A stretch of DNA of 64,000 nucleotides from Wyeomyia smithii (GCF_029784165.1 NC_073695.1:208897781-208961780), one strand, 5' to 3'; positions 11,701 through 22,397 are shown, counted from the first letter of the stretch. Notes: generated from the letters alone by a model not told the origin. Program-made: numbers and translations.

Positions 11701-12085
11701 CGTTGTCCTTTTTCGTTCGCCTAGGTCCATGCCGATTATTCCGTTCCGTATTTATATCTGGATTGAGACTAGGGCTGCGATACCTAGTCTCGCGACGGGG
11801 CTGCCGTCTTTGATATAGCTGGCGAGACACCGCGTTTCATGATTCAGCTGCCCGCTCCGGATCAGACGCTGTTGTACGCCGCCCCTAACATGGGGAAACT
11901 GCCGTGTACGTTCCCCCTTCCCAGTCAGCATACGACCAAAGTTTCCACCGGGGTTGGTTACCCGATCTCCGCTAAGGTTACTCGTATCCCGGTCGGCACC
12001 ACGTGGAGGTTGGGATAGGAGTTGCTGGACAGAGGTGAATGACCACAATAGGATCTCAAGTGACACGTGTCCAACCATTCGCCAA
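8769..12085 (-). mobile_element. RTE-like (APE-type) LINE, copy 1
   Basis: Non-LTR retrotransposon reading right to left. The 3' end at 8769 has an AAAGT-type tail (sense: TTAAAAGTAAAGTAAAAGTA). The 5' untranslated region spans about 11700-12085 and matches 26590-26935 in copy 2. One frame once encoded an AP-type endonuclease followed by reverse transcriptase with no RNase H, consistent with the RTE/BovB group; the clade call is from motif style only. A 15-bp target duplication flanks it. It is decayed (see the pseudogene entry). Confidence 0.85.
8802..11815 (-). pseudogene. RTE-like LINE endonuclease-reverse transcriptase, broken
   Basis: The endonuclease nicks target DNA and the RT primes cDNA on the nick. 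In sense order I see GTWNLRTLLEP (first endonuclease motif), AAIQEVRWPKS (catalytic Glu), KIVIGDANAQVGQ (Asp/Asn), DSDHYLVV (His), then RT motifs GITLLNTVYKILSRIL, QCGFRGGRSTTDQ, FIDFRAAYDSV, GLKQGDGLSNLLFN and the active site FADDIE at about 9585-9603, then a C-terminal region ending LDSALDR. Lesions are a TGA replacing Trp near 11694, a ~37-bp deletion near 11369 removing the NVYAPT motif that copy 2 retains up to its hAT insertion, a TGA at 10903-10905 where copy 2 has Ser, and a frameshift with another TGA near 9020. The longest surviving frame is 8992-10893. Confidence 0.9.
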
Positions 12086-12100
12086 CCAGAAACTAACAGT
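12086..12100. repeat. 15-bp target-site duplication, right copy (RTE-like copy 1)
   Basis: Second copy of CCAGAAACTAACAGT, identical to 8754-8768. Confidence 0.9.
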
Positions 12101-12890
12101 GGTCGTCTTTAAATTCAAAATGGTGTCAAGGGTCAATGTTTGGTTTCTGTGCATCATCTCGATTACGGAAATATCCATGTTGAGTATTAGTTGGTCATTT
12201 TCGACTGTTTTCTATAAGTTGCCATTTAGCGATTCAAAATGGTGCCTGAGGTCAATTGTTAGCTCATTGCATCATTCTGGTTCCAGAGATACTCATATTG
12301 GATGGTATTTGGTTATTTTAGGCGGTTTTTCACAAACCGGAAGTCGCCATCTTGGATTTCGAAATGGTATTTAAGATAATTTCTGGCCTCTGAGCGTCAT
12401 TCTGGTTGAAGAAACACCCAATTGGGTGTAATTCGATCATTTTCCGCTGTTTCCCAGGAACCGGAAGTCGCCAACCTAGAATCCAAAATAGAGTCATTGA
12501 ACGATTTCAGCTGCTGTGTATCATTCTAGACCCGGAGATACTCATGTTAGACGGAATTCGGCCATTTCCGGCTGTTTTCCTGAAACCACAAGTTGCCATC
12601 CTACAATTCATAATGGTGTCTGAAGTCGATTTGTGGCTCCAGTGCATCATTACGATTCCGAAAATACCCATATTGGGTGGTATTTGGTCGTTTGCCGCTG
12701 TTTTTCCGAAACCGGAAGTCGCCATCTTAGAATTCAAAATGGTATCTGTGGTCGAATTTAGCTCCTGTGTATCTTTCTTTATCCGGATATTATTATATTG
12801 GGTGGAAATCGTCCATTTTTGGCTGTTTTCCAGAAACCGGAAGTTGCTATCTTACAATCCAAAATGTTGCCTGAGGTCGATTATGGAACA
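12090..12890. repeat. degenerate ~125-bp tandem repeat
   Basis: Units carry AAACCGGAAGTCGCCATCTT, AAAATGGTGTCTGAGGTC, GCATCATT and ATATTGGGTGGTATTTGGTC. The CCGGAAGT position recurs at about 12214, 12337, 12461, 12586, 12712 and 12837, a spacing of 123-126 bp. Related units lie at 8640-8768 (left of the LINE), 36150-36330 and 56750-57015. Non-coding. Confidence 0.85.
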
Positions 12891-13390
12891 TATTTGTTAC
12901 CACTAAAAACATTTACCTGCCAAATATGGTTCCATTTAGTTGATTAGTTCGCGAAATGTGCAGAAATTTGTGCAGAAACATGTGCTTCCATAAGAGGGAG
13001 GGGCGTCGAACCATTATGCACATATTTAGTACCCATTAAAACATCCACATGCCAAATTCGGTTTCATTTGCTTGGTTTGTTCTTGAGTTGTGCAGGAATG
13101 TATGTTTCATTTGTATTGGACCCCTCCTTTCCAGAAGAGGGAGGGGTCTCAAACTATCATAGGAACCTGTATCGAACCAAAAACCCCTACATACAAATTT
13201 TCACGTCGATCGGTTCGGTAGTTTTCGAGCCTATATGGATCAAACAGACAGACAAACCGGACTGCATTTTCATATGTATAGATTACAACATCAATATTTT
13301 AGAACCTAAAGAGTGAATATACATTTAATGGATTGAAGCGTTCATGTAAATCTATTTTTACAAATAAAAGATTGAATGAGAAAGGCTGGG

Positions 13391-13689
13391 TCTGACCGCT
13401 AGGTGGATTAATTTAGGTTTTTAATTTTTATTTCTCCAAATTCGAACAAGCATCAATGTTTAGCTAACATTGTGTAGTTTTTGTTAAAAAATTCAGATCC
13501 TAAAAAGTGAGTTTTTCAATTTGTAATTCTTCTTTAGTTTTTTTTAAGAAGTTTTTCAAGTGTATTTTTTTGTATTAAGAAAAGGAATTTAAAAAGAAGC
13601 TTCTCTAATTAATTGTATAAGTTTTCTCAATTTCGTTCTATTAAATACTTTTTTCATTAATAGACACTCAGCTTAGGAGATAACACCAA
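13391..13689. other. AT-rich spacer
   Basis: T-rich sequence with no recognisable feature. Confidence 0.4.
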
Positions 13690-13760
13690 AACATGATGTC
13701 CCGGGTTTTGTGCTGACATAAATTTGTTTGATCGGTATAGTGTCTTCGTTGACGTTGTAG
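13690..13760. repeat. dispersed repeat, copy 2 of 2
   Basis: Matches 7079-7160 (CCCGGGTT, GTGCTG, CATAAATTT, GTCTTCG) in the same orientation. Confidence 0.6.
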
Positions 13761-13766
13761 ATAATA

Positions 13767-14082
13767 ATTGGGTTGGTTGACTGTTTACGGATTTCTGATT
13801 TTTCTATATAAGCCAAAATAGTGTAATTTTCTTAACAAAACGTGATATTTAAAAATTTTGTATCGTTGTCCTTCGATTTTTTATTGGATAAAAATCGCGC
13901 TAAATCGCTTGAATGACAGTTGGTATATGAACGAACTGTCACTGTAGCCTTTTCGATTCGTTTGAATTCAAAATTTGAAAGACGAAAAACAACGATTCAA
14001 AATTTTTGGAAATCACATTTTGCTTAGAACACGCTGCTCTGTCAGATGATATAAAAAGCTGGTATAGCTAAACAACCCAATA
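13767..14082. mobile_element. MITE-like inverted-repeat element, ~315 bp
   Basis: The ends are imperfect inverted repeats (ATTGGGTTGGTTGACT on the left, AGCTAAACAACCCAAT on the right). A second inverted pair lies inside (AAAATTTTGTATCGTTGTCC near 13852 and ACAACGATTCAAAATTTT near 13989), so the whole unit folds back. No coding capacity. Confidence 0.55.
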
Positions 14083-15896
14083 TCCTTAAAAAAATTAAAA
14101 CTTAAAAATGTAAAAATAATTTAGAACACCAACAAGTACTGAAAAATCACAGAAAACTTCTGTAATCAAATAACCCTCTAATGATATTCAAGTTTCCATA
14201 ATAACATTACTCCCACGATCACATTTAGAAACACTCATGTGCTCCCTATGACTGTGAACAATAGTTTTCCCCTTTATTGGATCGTATGAGTTAGTACTAA
14301 CAGGAAAATTGAACTCTGAACTTAGCTGAATCCAGGCGTAGGAGAATACTGATTTTGTTATAACTTGGGATTGAATAACTTTTTTTTCTGTAATCCTAGG
14401 CTACAATGTTGCGGTGGTAAATCATTCCGAAAGTTGTTCAACCAGTATGTAGCATAGAACTCGTGAGCACGAAGATTGCAACATTTTTTGCGTGTTGCTT
14501 TTCGCTATCAAGCTATAGATGCAGCAACGAACGACCAAAAATAGCTAAAGCTTGTATGTAAATGCATGCAAATTTGCTAAACTTAATTTGCTCTGCAGGC
14601 CCGCAGTTCGTAGTTGTTTCCTCCCACACAATGGATCACATGCTGAGATAATTATTTTCAGTCTCGTCAATCGGGTTCTTGAAGTTTCAAAACTCAATAG
14701 TTCAGCTAATGCCTTGTGCGGCTATAATTCTATTCCGTTCCTTGATTGAATTTCCCAGCAGCTGGAAGTCCTCCTTTCCTACTTTACTCACACTGTTGCT
14801 CTGCTGGGCACCATCTATCGACGCTTCCCCGGTAAACCATCGTTAACGAGACAAAGTCAACAGAGGAAGTTTCCAATTTACGGTGCACCTCGTCAGGACA
14901 GTGAAGGACCATGTTACTACCGTGCTCAACTCATTACGCGGTCCAACCCATCATCACCATCGGTTAGGCATCTGGCAGGTCCACCCGAGCAGTCGCGATC
15001 CCGGAAGGTGAAACGATAATAGGTTTTCCATTCAGTCGGTGACGAGGTGGAAACTATGGTTTTGTGTATAGGTACATGCTGCATGCATGCCATCGCACCT
15101 CTTAGCTTGGCAGCCAAAGGCATGTTATTACCGCAACAATAGACCATAGGTCACGCGTATGCTTATACTCGGATTGAATGCGTTCTTATTAAAAATTGAG
15201 CTTATGGAGTTTACATAGTCATATTAGAGTATTTTACATAAACTCGTTAAGGAGATGGTGAGAGGGTGCACTTTTCTATGAAATTTTGATATTTTGGCAA
15301 ACTAGACGCCTTTCCTGTAAGAGCCGTGGTAACATTATGTATTTTTTTATTCTACTGGAGTGCCATCGTGGAAAAAATTGGGTATATAATGTTGAGAAGG
15401 GCAGATTTCAAATTTCATTAGCTATGATACAGCTGGACGAAATATTATAGTCAATATTTACAAAGTGTTTGTAATATAATCATTATTTTTTTTTTACCAT
15501 CATCACCTCTGTTACCACTATTGTTTTTTTTTGTGAGTATGTAGTGCGAATATTGGCATTAGATATTCTGCTCTGCTGAGAAGTTAATTTGCGAATACCA
15601 TCATGGCGCAAGAACCGCAATCATATCGAAGCATCATCCTGAAGAAAAATTCAGAGGCTGCCAGAAAGCATGGGTTTATTCTCAATCTGCGAGATTACGG
15701 CAGTATAGGACTTATAGCCAAAACATTTCATCATACTATCTGTAGTGATATTTCGAGCCCCCGTTTGTTCACTTGGACGCAGACCTGAATTCCATACGAA
15801 GTGTCCGAATCACTTGAGCACCATCTTTGGGCTCAAAGTGTGGGGAGTTACTCGTCTGAGGCCACTACGCCAGAATTTTGGTTTAAGTATCGAATG
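14083..15896. other. unassigned sequence
   Basis: No gene or known repeat recognised. Open frames are all below 75 codons and lack motifs. The stretch from 14760 to 15150 has more balanced composition and looks like ordinary unique sequence. Confidence 0.4.
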
Positions 15897-15905
15897 TAGT
15901 AACCA

Positions 15906-16110
15906 TTCCCCTTGCAGTTGGTCTTGAGGTACGATGCTGGCCTAACAAGCCAGTCGTCGCATGTTCGAATCTCGACTGAGAGAGACCGTTAGAGTCAATA
16001 GGGTCGTGGCGCTAGCCCCACAATTGTAATGTAAACTAACGGTTGGCTGCGAAGTCGAATAAACAGAAAGTCAAACTCCCGAAGGAATCCAGTACCTGGG
16101 CTTTGCTTTA
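15906..16110 (+). mobile_element. tRNA-derived SINE A
   Basis: Contains a tRNA-like 5' region (GGTACGATGCTGGCC, then a B-box-like ATGTTCGAATCTCGA), a body with GGGTCGTGGCGCTAGCCCC and TTGGCTGCGAAGTC, and the 3' end GGGCTTTGCTTTA. TAGTAACCA occurs at 15897-15905 and 16111-16119 as a 9-bp target duplication. I recognise this body and tail as a common culicine SINE. It would be transcribed by RNA polymerase III. Confidence 0.75.
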
Positions 16111-16139
16111 TAGTAACCACCACTCCTCCTCCTCTTTCT

Positions 16140-16625
16140 AGGCAGATGAAAAACGCGTTTTTAGTCAAAAACTCTTTTCGCGATGGTAGCGCTTTTTTCT
16201 GTTAATTCAAAGCTCAAGAACTCTTCCTCATTTAGTTCAGCAATCTGGAGCCGTGGTGGCTCGTGCCATATCAAGAATTTTCCCAGACCATACTCGGTCA
16301 TGGGCTACGCGTCATCAGTTCCCTAGGCGTCTCGACATTCACTGATCCGCTTCAACGTGGTCAATCCACCTAGTGCGTTGGGCTACTCTGTTTCTCGTGC
16401 CGACGGTGGGTTCTTTGAAGACAACCAATTATACCGCACTATAGTCCGGCATCCTCGCGATATGTCAAGCCCATCGCAGTCTCCCGACTTACGACAGGTG
16501 CACAATGGGAATTACGCAAGTAGTTTGTACTCGACTAAATATCGCCCACAGGACTTTCCGTTCAAAGTGCGTGCCAGTGCGCGTATGCCCTTCATAAGCA
16601 GCGGCACGGTATCAAGTCCATAAAA
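16140..16625 (-). pseudogene. LINE remnant (RTE-like), 3' region
   Basis: Diffuse resemblance on the minus strand to the 3' part of RTE-like mosquito LINEs: antisense phrases such as TAGTCCGGCATCCTCGCGAT, followed by a CAGTCTCCCGACTTACGACA block, parallel the sequence after the RT domain. No open frame survives. It pairs with the RT pieces at 16890-17001 and 20042-20325, which read in the same direction. A SINE and an ITmD37E element separate them. Confidence 0.45.
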
Positions 16626-16889
16626 AATGATATCGCACGCTAGCCTGGAGGGCTAATAGCGGTCTCGATCAACTGGATTAGTTGAGAGAATTCGTTATCG
16701 ATATTGTTTTTGGCACCTTTTGCATGTTGTAGGATAAGTACAACGATACACCGTGTCCCAGTGCTGAGTCGAGGAAATTTCCAGCCCGTAAAGATCCTCG
16801 ACCTGGTCGGGAATCGAGCCCGACATCACTACCATGTGGGAGAGCTAGCCGACCGACATCGCTAACCACAGAACCACGGGGACCACATG
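16626..16889 (-). mobile_element. tRNA-derived SINE B
   Basis: On the minus strand the 5' end reads CCCCGTGGTTCTGTGGTTAG (A-box region TGTGGTTAGCGATGTCGG), followed by a B box GGGCTCGATTCCCGACC. The body continues to a 3' end near 16626 with a short A/T-rich tail. It lies between two pieces of the same decayed LINE, so it probably inserted there. Target duplications are not clear to me. Confidence 0.65.
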
Positions 16890-17001
16890 TTTCTCGTAAT
16901 AACGTTGAGGTCGTCTGCGAAGCCTATGAGTTGACTACCTTTAGTGGAAATTGTGCCTCTCGATTCAATGTCCACCCGTCGGATTGCTCCTTCAAAGCAA
17001 T
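16890..17001 (-). pseudogene. LINE remnant (RTE-like), RT active-site region
   Basis: Antisense GTCGTCTGCGAAGCC corresponds to the GFADD active-site region of an RT. Reading outward gives a decayed IRRVD segment that continues across the ITmD37E insertion into 20042-20325. Confidence 0.6.
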
Positions 17002-18032
17002 ATTAGGGGAGACTGGGGAGACTTGATCCCGTTTTCTTAATTTCATTATATTTGCAAGAAAACACATTCAAAATAAGTTTCTGTTGCGAATTTGGATAAA
17101 CTATACTTGTATCTGATCACTATAAAAAACCTCTTAGTTATATTGCTTTAAAAAGCAGTTGGTAATAGGGATTTTGTAACACATGCATTAATGAAAAAAA
17201 TCTTAGACTAGGGGAGACTTGATCCCTCATTTGGATACACTAGATCCCCTTTTCGAAAAACATGTTGTTTTTCGCCTTATGTTGATATAAAATTTAGGAA
17301 GTCGTTCGTTTATTACGTAAACACTCTAGGGTCCTTTTATTTCATAGTCAGTTTATTGTTACTGAAATGTTGTTGGTTGAAAATGTTTCTAAAATATATT
17401 GTAAAACGGTTAAAAAAGTTACTTAAAAATATATTCGGAGTTGTCAAAAAAATTCACGTTTGCGACGTGCCGTTTTCATATTTTGCTGTTCCTCCTTAGG
17501 TTTCTTTATCTGTTTTGCCTTGAATTCTTGTTCGATTTTCACTCGAACCGGAGTGTCCGTCAGGATCTGAGTCTCCCCACGCTTTCTGCCTTTCCTGGTA
17601 TTTTTGCGGGGTGAAGCTTTTGGAAATGGTCTAATTTCTTCTGGTGTTCTGGATTCCACTCGGAACAGGTTTGGTAATCTGATGATCGGTATTGATATCT
17701 GGGCAAGAGCAAAACCTGGATCTGGATTTACGACTGAAAACATTTACCAGTCGACAAACGGTAGTGAGTTTTTGTTGTTCTGATAGAGATATGTATACAA
17801 CAGTCAAACTTACGATGCAGGGCTGCCAGTCGTGCTGCGTTTACTGATAGTTTTTGATTTACTGTATGCAGAAGTGATGATTTTCGACAATACTCTACTG
17901 GTAACATTCGCTTTGATTGAGGTAGTGTATATAGACTGTTCCGAAAATTATAAATACATCTTCTTTCTTGAATAAAACAAAAAATACAGGATTTTTCGGG
18001 TCATTTTATTCTATTATTTTTTCTTTCCAGTT

Positions 18033-19084
18033 TCAATTCAAGTTGGGATTATTTTTCGTAGGATACGCGAGTTCTTTAACTTTTCTCTCAACACTACTCA
18101 TAAGCTTTTGCACAGTGTGTTCTCCGACCATTTTTACCACTTTAAGCCAATCTTTTTTAAATTTTTCAACATTGTCCGCTAGTTTGACATATTTCCTCAG
18201 CTTTGCCTTGGTCAAAGCCCAAAAAGTTTCAATAGGGCGAATTTCAGGGCAGTTTGGAGGATTCATCTCCTTTGGGACACATGTGACATTATTTGTTTTA
18301 TACCACCCTAGTGCATCCTTAGAGTAATGGCAGGAAGCAAGATCGGGCCAAAAGATTGGAGGATTGTTATGCTGCTTAACCATGGGTAACAACCTTTTCT
18401 GCAAACACTCTTTCACATAAATTTAACCATTCATTGTGTCATTCGTAATGAATGGACGAGATATTTTCCCACATTCACAAATGGCCTGCCAAACCATTAC
18501 CTTCTTGCCGAATTTTTCGGTGTAAATGGCTTTCACTGGTCCAGGGACATCCTTTCCCTTCGGTGATGTATAAAATTGCGGTCCTGGCAGAGTCTTATAG
18601 TCCAGTTTTATGTAGGTTTCGTCATCCATGATAACACACCCCATTTTTTTGGTCAGAAGTTTGTCATAAAGCTTCCGAGCTCTCGGTTTCACAGATTCAG
18701 CTTGTTTTGGATTTCGTTTTGGCTGCCTCTGCTTCCGAAGGGTCTGCAGACCAATTCTTCCCTTGGCACGCATAACGTTACTCGCCGAGGTTCCAAGCTT
18801 TCTGGCCACATCTCGTACTGATACTGAAGGATGCCGCTTGTAGTATTCCTTAACCTTTTTATCCATTGTGAACCTTTTTGTCCATTGGGATCAACAGGCC
18901 CGGGTTTTCTACCACGTCTTGTGGCATCAGTAAATGTGCACTCTTCACAATACTTCCAAAATGCGGTTTGAACTGCTCCGACACTTATACCTTCTTCTCT
19001 GGCTAATTTTCTTATACAAAGACCACTCACGGTGCCCCATTTGTGCACAATTCGCTTTCTTTGCTCGGGAGAAAGGCCACGCAT
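18033..19084 (-). pseudogene. ITmD37E transposase, two lesions
   Basis: The ATG at 19082-19084 begins MRGLSPEQRKRIVHKWGT, a first helix-turn-helix. A second follows (VSVRDVARKLGTSASNVMRA). The first catalytic Asp is in CVIMDDETYIKLDY, the second in IFWPDLASCHYSK and the Glu in EIRPIETFW. I count 37 residues between the second Asp and the Glu, which defines DD37E. Lesions are a frameshift near 18870, beside an imperfect 19-bp tandem duplication (CAATGGA-AAAAAGGTT twice), and a TAA at about 18420-18422 where NGQIYVKE is expected (Gln to stop). Total length of about 345 codons fits a full-length family member, so the copy is complete but not translatable. Confidence 0.92.
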
Positions 19085-19551
19085 TTCCAAAATTTCGCAC
19101 TCAATGTTAGAAAAAATGACAGCATCTGTTTTTTTTGGATGTAAACAACAGGACGCAGCCAATTGGTTGAATACTGCACGTTATTTGAAATGACGGTTGA
19201 TCGTAAGTGTATTTATAATTATCGGAACGGTCTATAGTTTACTATATTTGTTGACTTCGGCACAAAGGGTCATGTCTCCACGAATTTGAGGGATCAAGTC
19301 TACCCAAAAGAACTAGTTTAGCAAGCTTATTTTTTGAATACTTTCCTATGGGAAACAGGTTCAAACATTACCAATTCTTTTAGTTTACATATCTATCAAT
19401 CTTATGTTTATAAATTTCATATTTAAGGGGTGATCATAGATGGTTCATTTGGAATCTTAAATTTTGAAAAAAAAATCTCTGGAGGTGCTAGGACTCTATT
19501 TTTTTTTTAATCTGCTATATTTTAGATCCCGTGTTTTCTGTCCCAATTTTA

Positions 19552-19566
19552 TATAACAGGAATACT
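19552..19566. repeat. 15-bp target-site duplication, left copy (SINE C)
   Basis: TATAACAGGAATACT is repeated exactly at 19918-19932. Confidence 0.92.
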
Positions 19567-19917
19567 TTTTTTTTTATTCTCGCTTATTTTCCGTCGGTCT
19601 AGTTCCGCCACTGTTGTGGCCAATCACCGACGCCCAGGGAGGCGATTCCACAACCAGGACCCTAACTCACGACTCGTTTATAAACGGACCGGCGCCAACG
19701 GCTTTACTTCCTCATGCGATGGAAGGCGTGATCCCAGAGATTTTTCGCCTCAGAAAATCTCCCGGTGTCGGCTAGGATTGAATCTAGACCAGTTGGGTTG
19801 GTTGTGAGTGGATCAAGCCACCTCACAACCATCAACACCTATGTCGGCGGTGGGATTCGAACCCAGGCGTCGAGCGTGGTTGGCGGAGACGCTACCAACC
19901 ACACTAGGCCCCCGCTC
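19567..19917 (-). mobile_element. tRNA-derived SINE C inside the ITmD37E element
   Basis: On the minus strand the 5' end carries an A-box-like CCTAGTGTGGTTGGTAGCG and a B box CTGGGTTCGAATCCCACC. The 3' end is an A-rich run (T-rich on the plus strand at 19567). A perfect 15-bp target duplication flanks 351 bp. Pol III promoter boxes plus an A tail define a tRNA-derived SINE. It may be related to mosquito Feilai-type elements, but I cannot confirm that. Confidence 0.85.
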
Positions 19918-20041
19918 TATAACAGGAATACTGTTTTATGTCAAATAACACATTTCTCTAGAATATTTGATCAACATATATATCATCATATATATCACCA
20001 GTAAGATACCATGAAGGGATCAAGTCTCCCCAGTCTCCCCT

Positions 20042-20325
20042 AAGCAATGTGCAGAATAGTTTTCTTCTTATTTTAACCCTTTGCGCGGTTCTTAGGGATT
20101 TGAGAGTCTCTCTGATACGCACACGATCGACTGTATCATACGCTGCCTTGGAGTTCACGAAGACGTGCTTGAGTAAAGCCTGCTTGGTACTGCCCTATGA
20201 ATCCATTTGCGACTGGGAGAGAACTTTGTAGGTAGCATTGATCAAAATTATACCACGGTAGTTGTTGCCCTGTAGCTGACCGTCCTTTTAAAGATGAGTC
20301 ATACAACTGTGGCAGGAGTACTTCG
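20042..20325 (-). pseudogene. LINE remnant (RTE-like), RT palm 5' part
   Basis: The minus strand reads, with breaks, NNYRGIILINATYKVL, then NSKAAYDTVDRVRIRETLKS, then a segment matching LFNIALEG. These are RT motifs 1 to 4 in order and continue into 16890-17001 on the other side of the ITmD37E insertion. Confidence 0.75.
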
Positions 20326-20940
20326 ATGGACACCTGAATGGTGATACAGTAAACAAAAGCGGAGCAGGAACTGACCTAGGAATTCTAGCTGCAGATGACC
20401 GAGTACCAGCCCTCAATGTTCATGAAGTACTTTGTGAGATCGGGAGGCTGATAAACAACAAACCCGCAGGCAAAGACGAACTGCCGAATGAGCTCTTTAA
20501 AAATATGGAGAGAGGCGCTGGTTAGAGCGCTGTGATGGGTCATTTCCAGGATTTGGGAGGAGGAAAATCTGCCAGACAAGTGGATAGAGGGAGTCGTTTG
20601 CTCCGTCTACAAGAAGGGCGACGAGCTGAAGTGCCGCAACTTCCGCGGTATCTCGCGTCGTAGACGGCGATGGGCTTGAGGTGGTCGACGAGTTCGTGTA
20701 TTTTGGGTCACTGATGACTTCCGACAATAACACCAGCAAAGAGATCCAGAGACGCATCCAGGCTTCGGAAGACACTTCGATCGAGTTGACGACGCACGAA
20801 GTAGACGCTGTACAAAACCCTGATAAGATCGGTAGTCCTCTACGGAATCGAGACAACAACGCTCTTGGAGTTTTCGAACGTAAGGTGCTGCGGACTGTCT
20901 ACGAAGGAGATCTTCAGAATATCGGGAACTGGGACACTGT
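20326..20940 (+). pseudogene. second LINE remnant (RTE-like), opposite strand
   Basis: The plus strand reads VPALNVHEVLCEIGRLINNK-PAGKDELPNELFK, then after a shift LPDKWIEGVV-YKKGDELKCRNFRGIS. A large deletion then joins it to VDGDGLEVVDEFVYFGSLMT, KEIQRRIQA and GVFERKVLRTVY. The RT core, including the active site, is missing. It meets the minus-strand remnant head to head near 20325, and both contain the NYRGI region, so they are two copies rather than one inverted copy. Confidence 0.7.
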
Positions 20941-22132
20941 TATTGTTTGTAGGCACCCAAGGTTAACTTCTCTTCCGCCTCCCTCCGTGGTTCCTCTATT
21001 GAGATGCTCAGGTGATCAACCTTCCCTTTCTCCCTACACATATCTGGACTCGGTGTGAAGCTCTTACGGGATTGAGTTTACCTTTTCGTAAAACTTGCGT
21101 GAATCATTAGCCAGAAACAGTTGGTCCAGCTCTTCACGGTCTCTGTCCTTCTGCTACCGTTTCCTTCTCGTCAGAATCGTGGTCAACTAGTTTTGAGCTC
21201 GTCGATATTTGGCTGCGTTCTCTCTTGTGGCGATGCTCAGATAGCTTTTCCAAGCAGTCATTTTGTCGGATCGACGTTACCTCACCGAACGTACCTTGCC
21301 CCATCTATCTTCGAGAGTCGAAGAACGTGCTTCGCCAAGTAAGCGTGCGTAATTCTCGGCAGTCTGTGGATTTTGCAACGATGTTTCGTCGAAGAGATCG
21401 GTTTTGTCGTGTGTTAAAATACCGTAGATAGTTTGAGCGTACGTATGCTATTACTAATGGTAGTCTGAGTTTATGTCTGCACCCCGAAGCGAGCGTATGA
21501 TTGAGATGTTCGAGAAAAACCAGCAATTAATGACACTCAATTAATCAGCTCAAATAACTTTACGTTCTCTACGCTGAAAAAATTCGACAAAATTAAACAA
21601 AAATAGAATAGGAAAAAAGTTAAATTTGACTAGAGAGTGTTTTATACTGAAACAAAATCGTCTTTTAGAATGAATTTAGAATATTTTGCTCCAAGGGTGC
21701 GGAATACGAAATCATTTCACAGTACAAACACGGAAACAATGGTCATGTTTTTTTCCATTAATAGCGTTGTCTTGGTTTGCTTTCGAACAATACTGTAGTT
21801 TCACTCTTCAATGTTGTCGTGAAACTGTATTGTAAATTTTTTGATGTATTCAAAAACGAGAACATTTTTTTTTCGGAGAATAATGCTTGAAACATAAGAT
21901 TAAAAGTTAGCCATGCTTTACCAATTAAGATCAAAACAGAGTAGAGGGCTTAAGTAGCCTGTTGGCGTATAATACCTCTATTTTCAGATTTTCAGAGCAA
22001 ACAAGGTTGGGTATGTGATACCCGACAGGATGTTAAACCTAAATTGTTTAGAATAAGTAATACTGCTAATTACTTATTCATGACATTGAAAATCAAACGG
22101 CTAAGTAATAGCTATCTCCAAGGTGTGTAGCC
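20941..22132. other. unassigned sequence
   Basis: No feature recognised. 21060-21440 is more GC-balanced and could be a further LINE fragment, but I see no motif. Confidence 0.35.
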
Positions 22133-22397
22133 AGCGTTGCCACTATTTCATCTGTACTGGGAGGGTGAAATTTTTTTTCATCTGTGCTTTTTGTTCCGAA
22201 GTTCTGTACCAAAATCTGTACCTGTAAAATTTGTGTTGCATTGAAAGATCACTTTTGGTAATCCCAAAAAAATTACAGAAGTTGCAAATGATTTATTTAG
22301 TTGATGGTGCTTATACACTTTTTTTTTGAATTTGGAAATTGTTTTCAAATTTTCCGAGAAAGGAAGCAGAAAAACAGCTGAATTACTTACTTTACTT

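Larger units (their letters stand above)
7200..13390. mobile_element. large culicid dispersed repeat, split by a LINE
   Basis: The left end carries TTTTTTGCCTTTCTC then AGAAAGGTATAGCAATCAC and CGACTCAGCTCGACGAGCTG, followed by a TG-rich microsatellite and several degenerate blocks containing TCTCAGAGATGGCTG and TACACAACCGATTTGA. I recognise this combination as a very abundant non-coding repeat of Aedes/Culex genomes. The right end reads AATGAGAAAGGCTGGGTCTG, so GCCTTTCTC at 7206 and GAGAAAGGC near 13378 form short inverted ends. The RTE-like LINE at 8769-12085 is inserted in it. Removing that leaves roughly 2.9 kb. No transposase is seen. Confidence 0.6.
17002..20041 (-). mobile_element. ITmD37E (DD37E) mariner-type transposon with nested SINE
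   Basis: Perfect 25-bp inverted termini begin GGGGAGACTGGGGAGACTTG at 17006-17030 and end at 20016-20040. Inner copies of GGGGAGACTTGATCCC lie near 17211 and, diverged, near 19290, giving an IR/DR layout. TA is present at both outer edges. However, AAGCAAT occurs at 16995-17001 and 20042-20048, and the interrupted LINE seems to have had it once (see findings). The transposase is on the minus strand. Without the SINE (351 bp plus its 15-bp duplication) the element is about 2.7 kb. Confidence 0.85.

Noticed and set aside
15906..19917. tRNA-like sequences with A and B boxes
   Set aside because: All three are heads of SINEs with A- or GCTTTA-type tails, two of them with target duplications. They lack proper acceptor stems, so I do not call tRNA genes.
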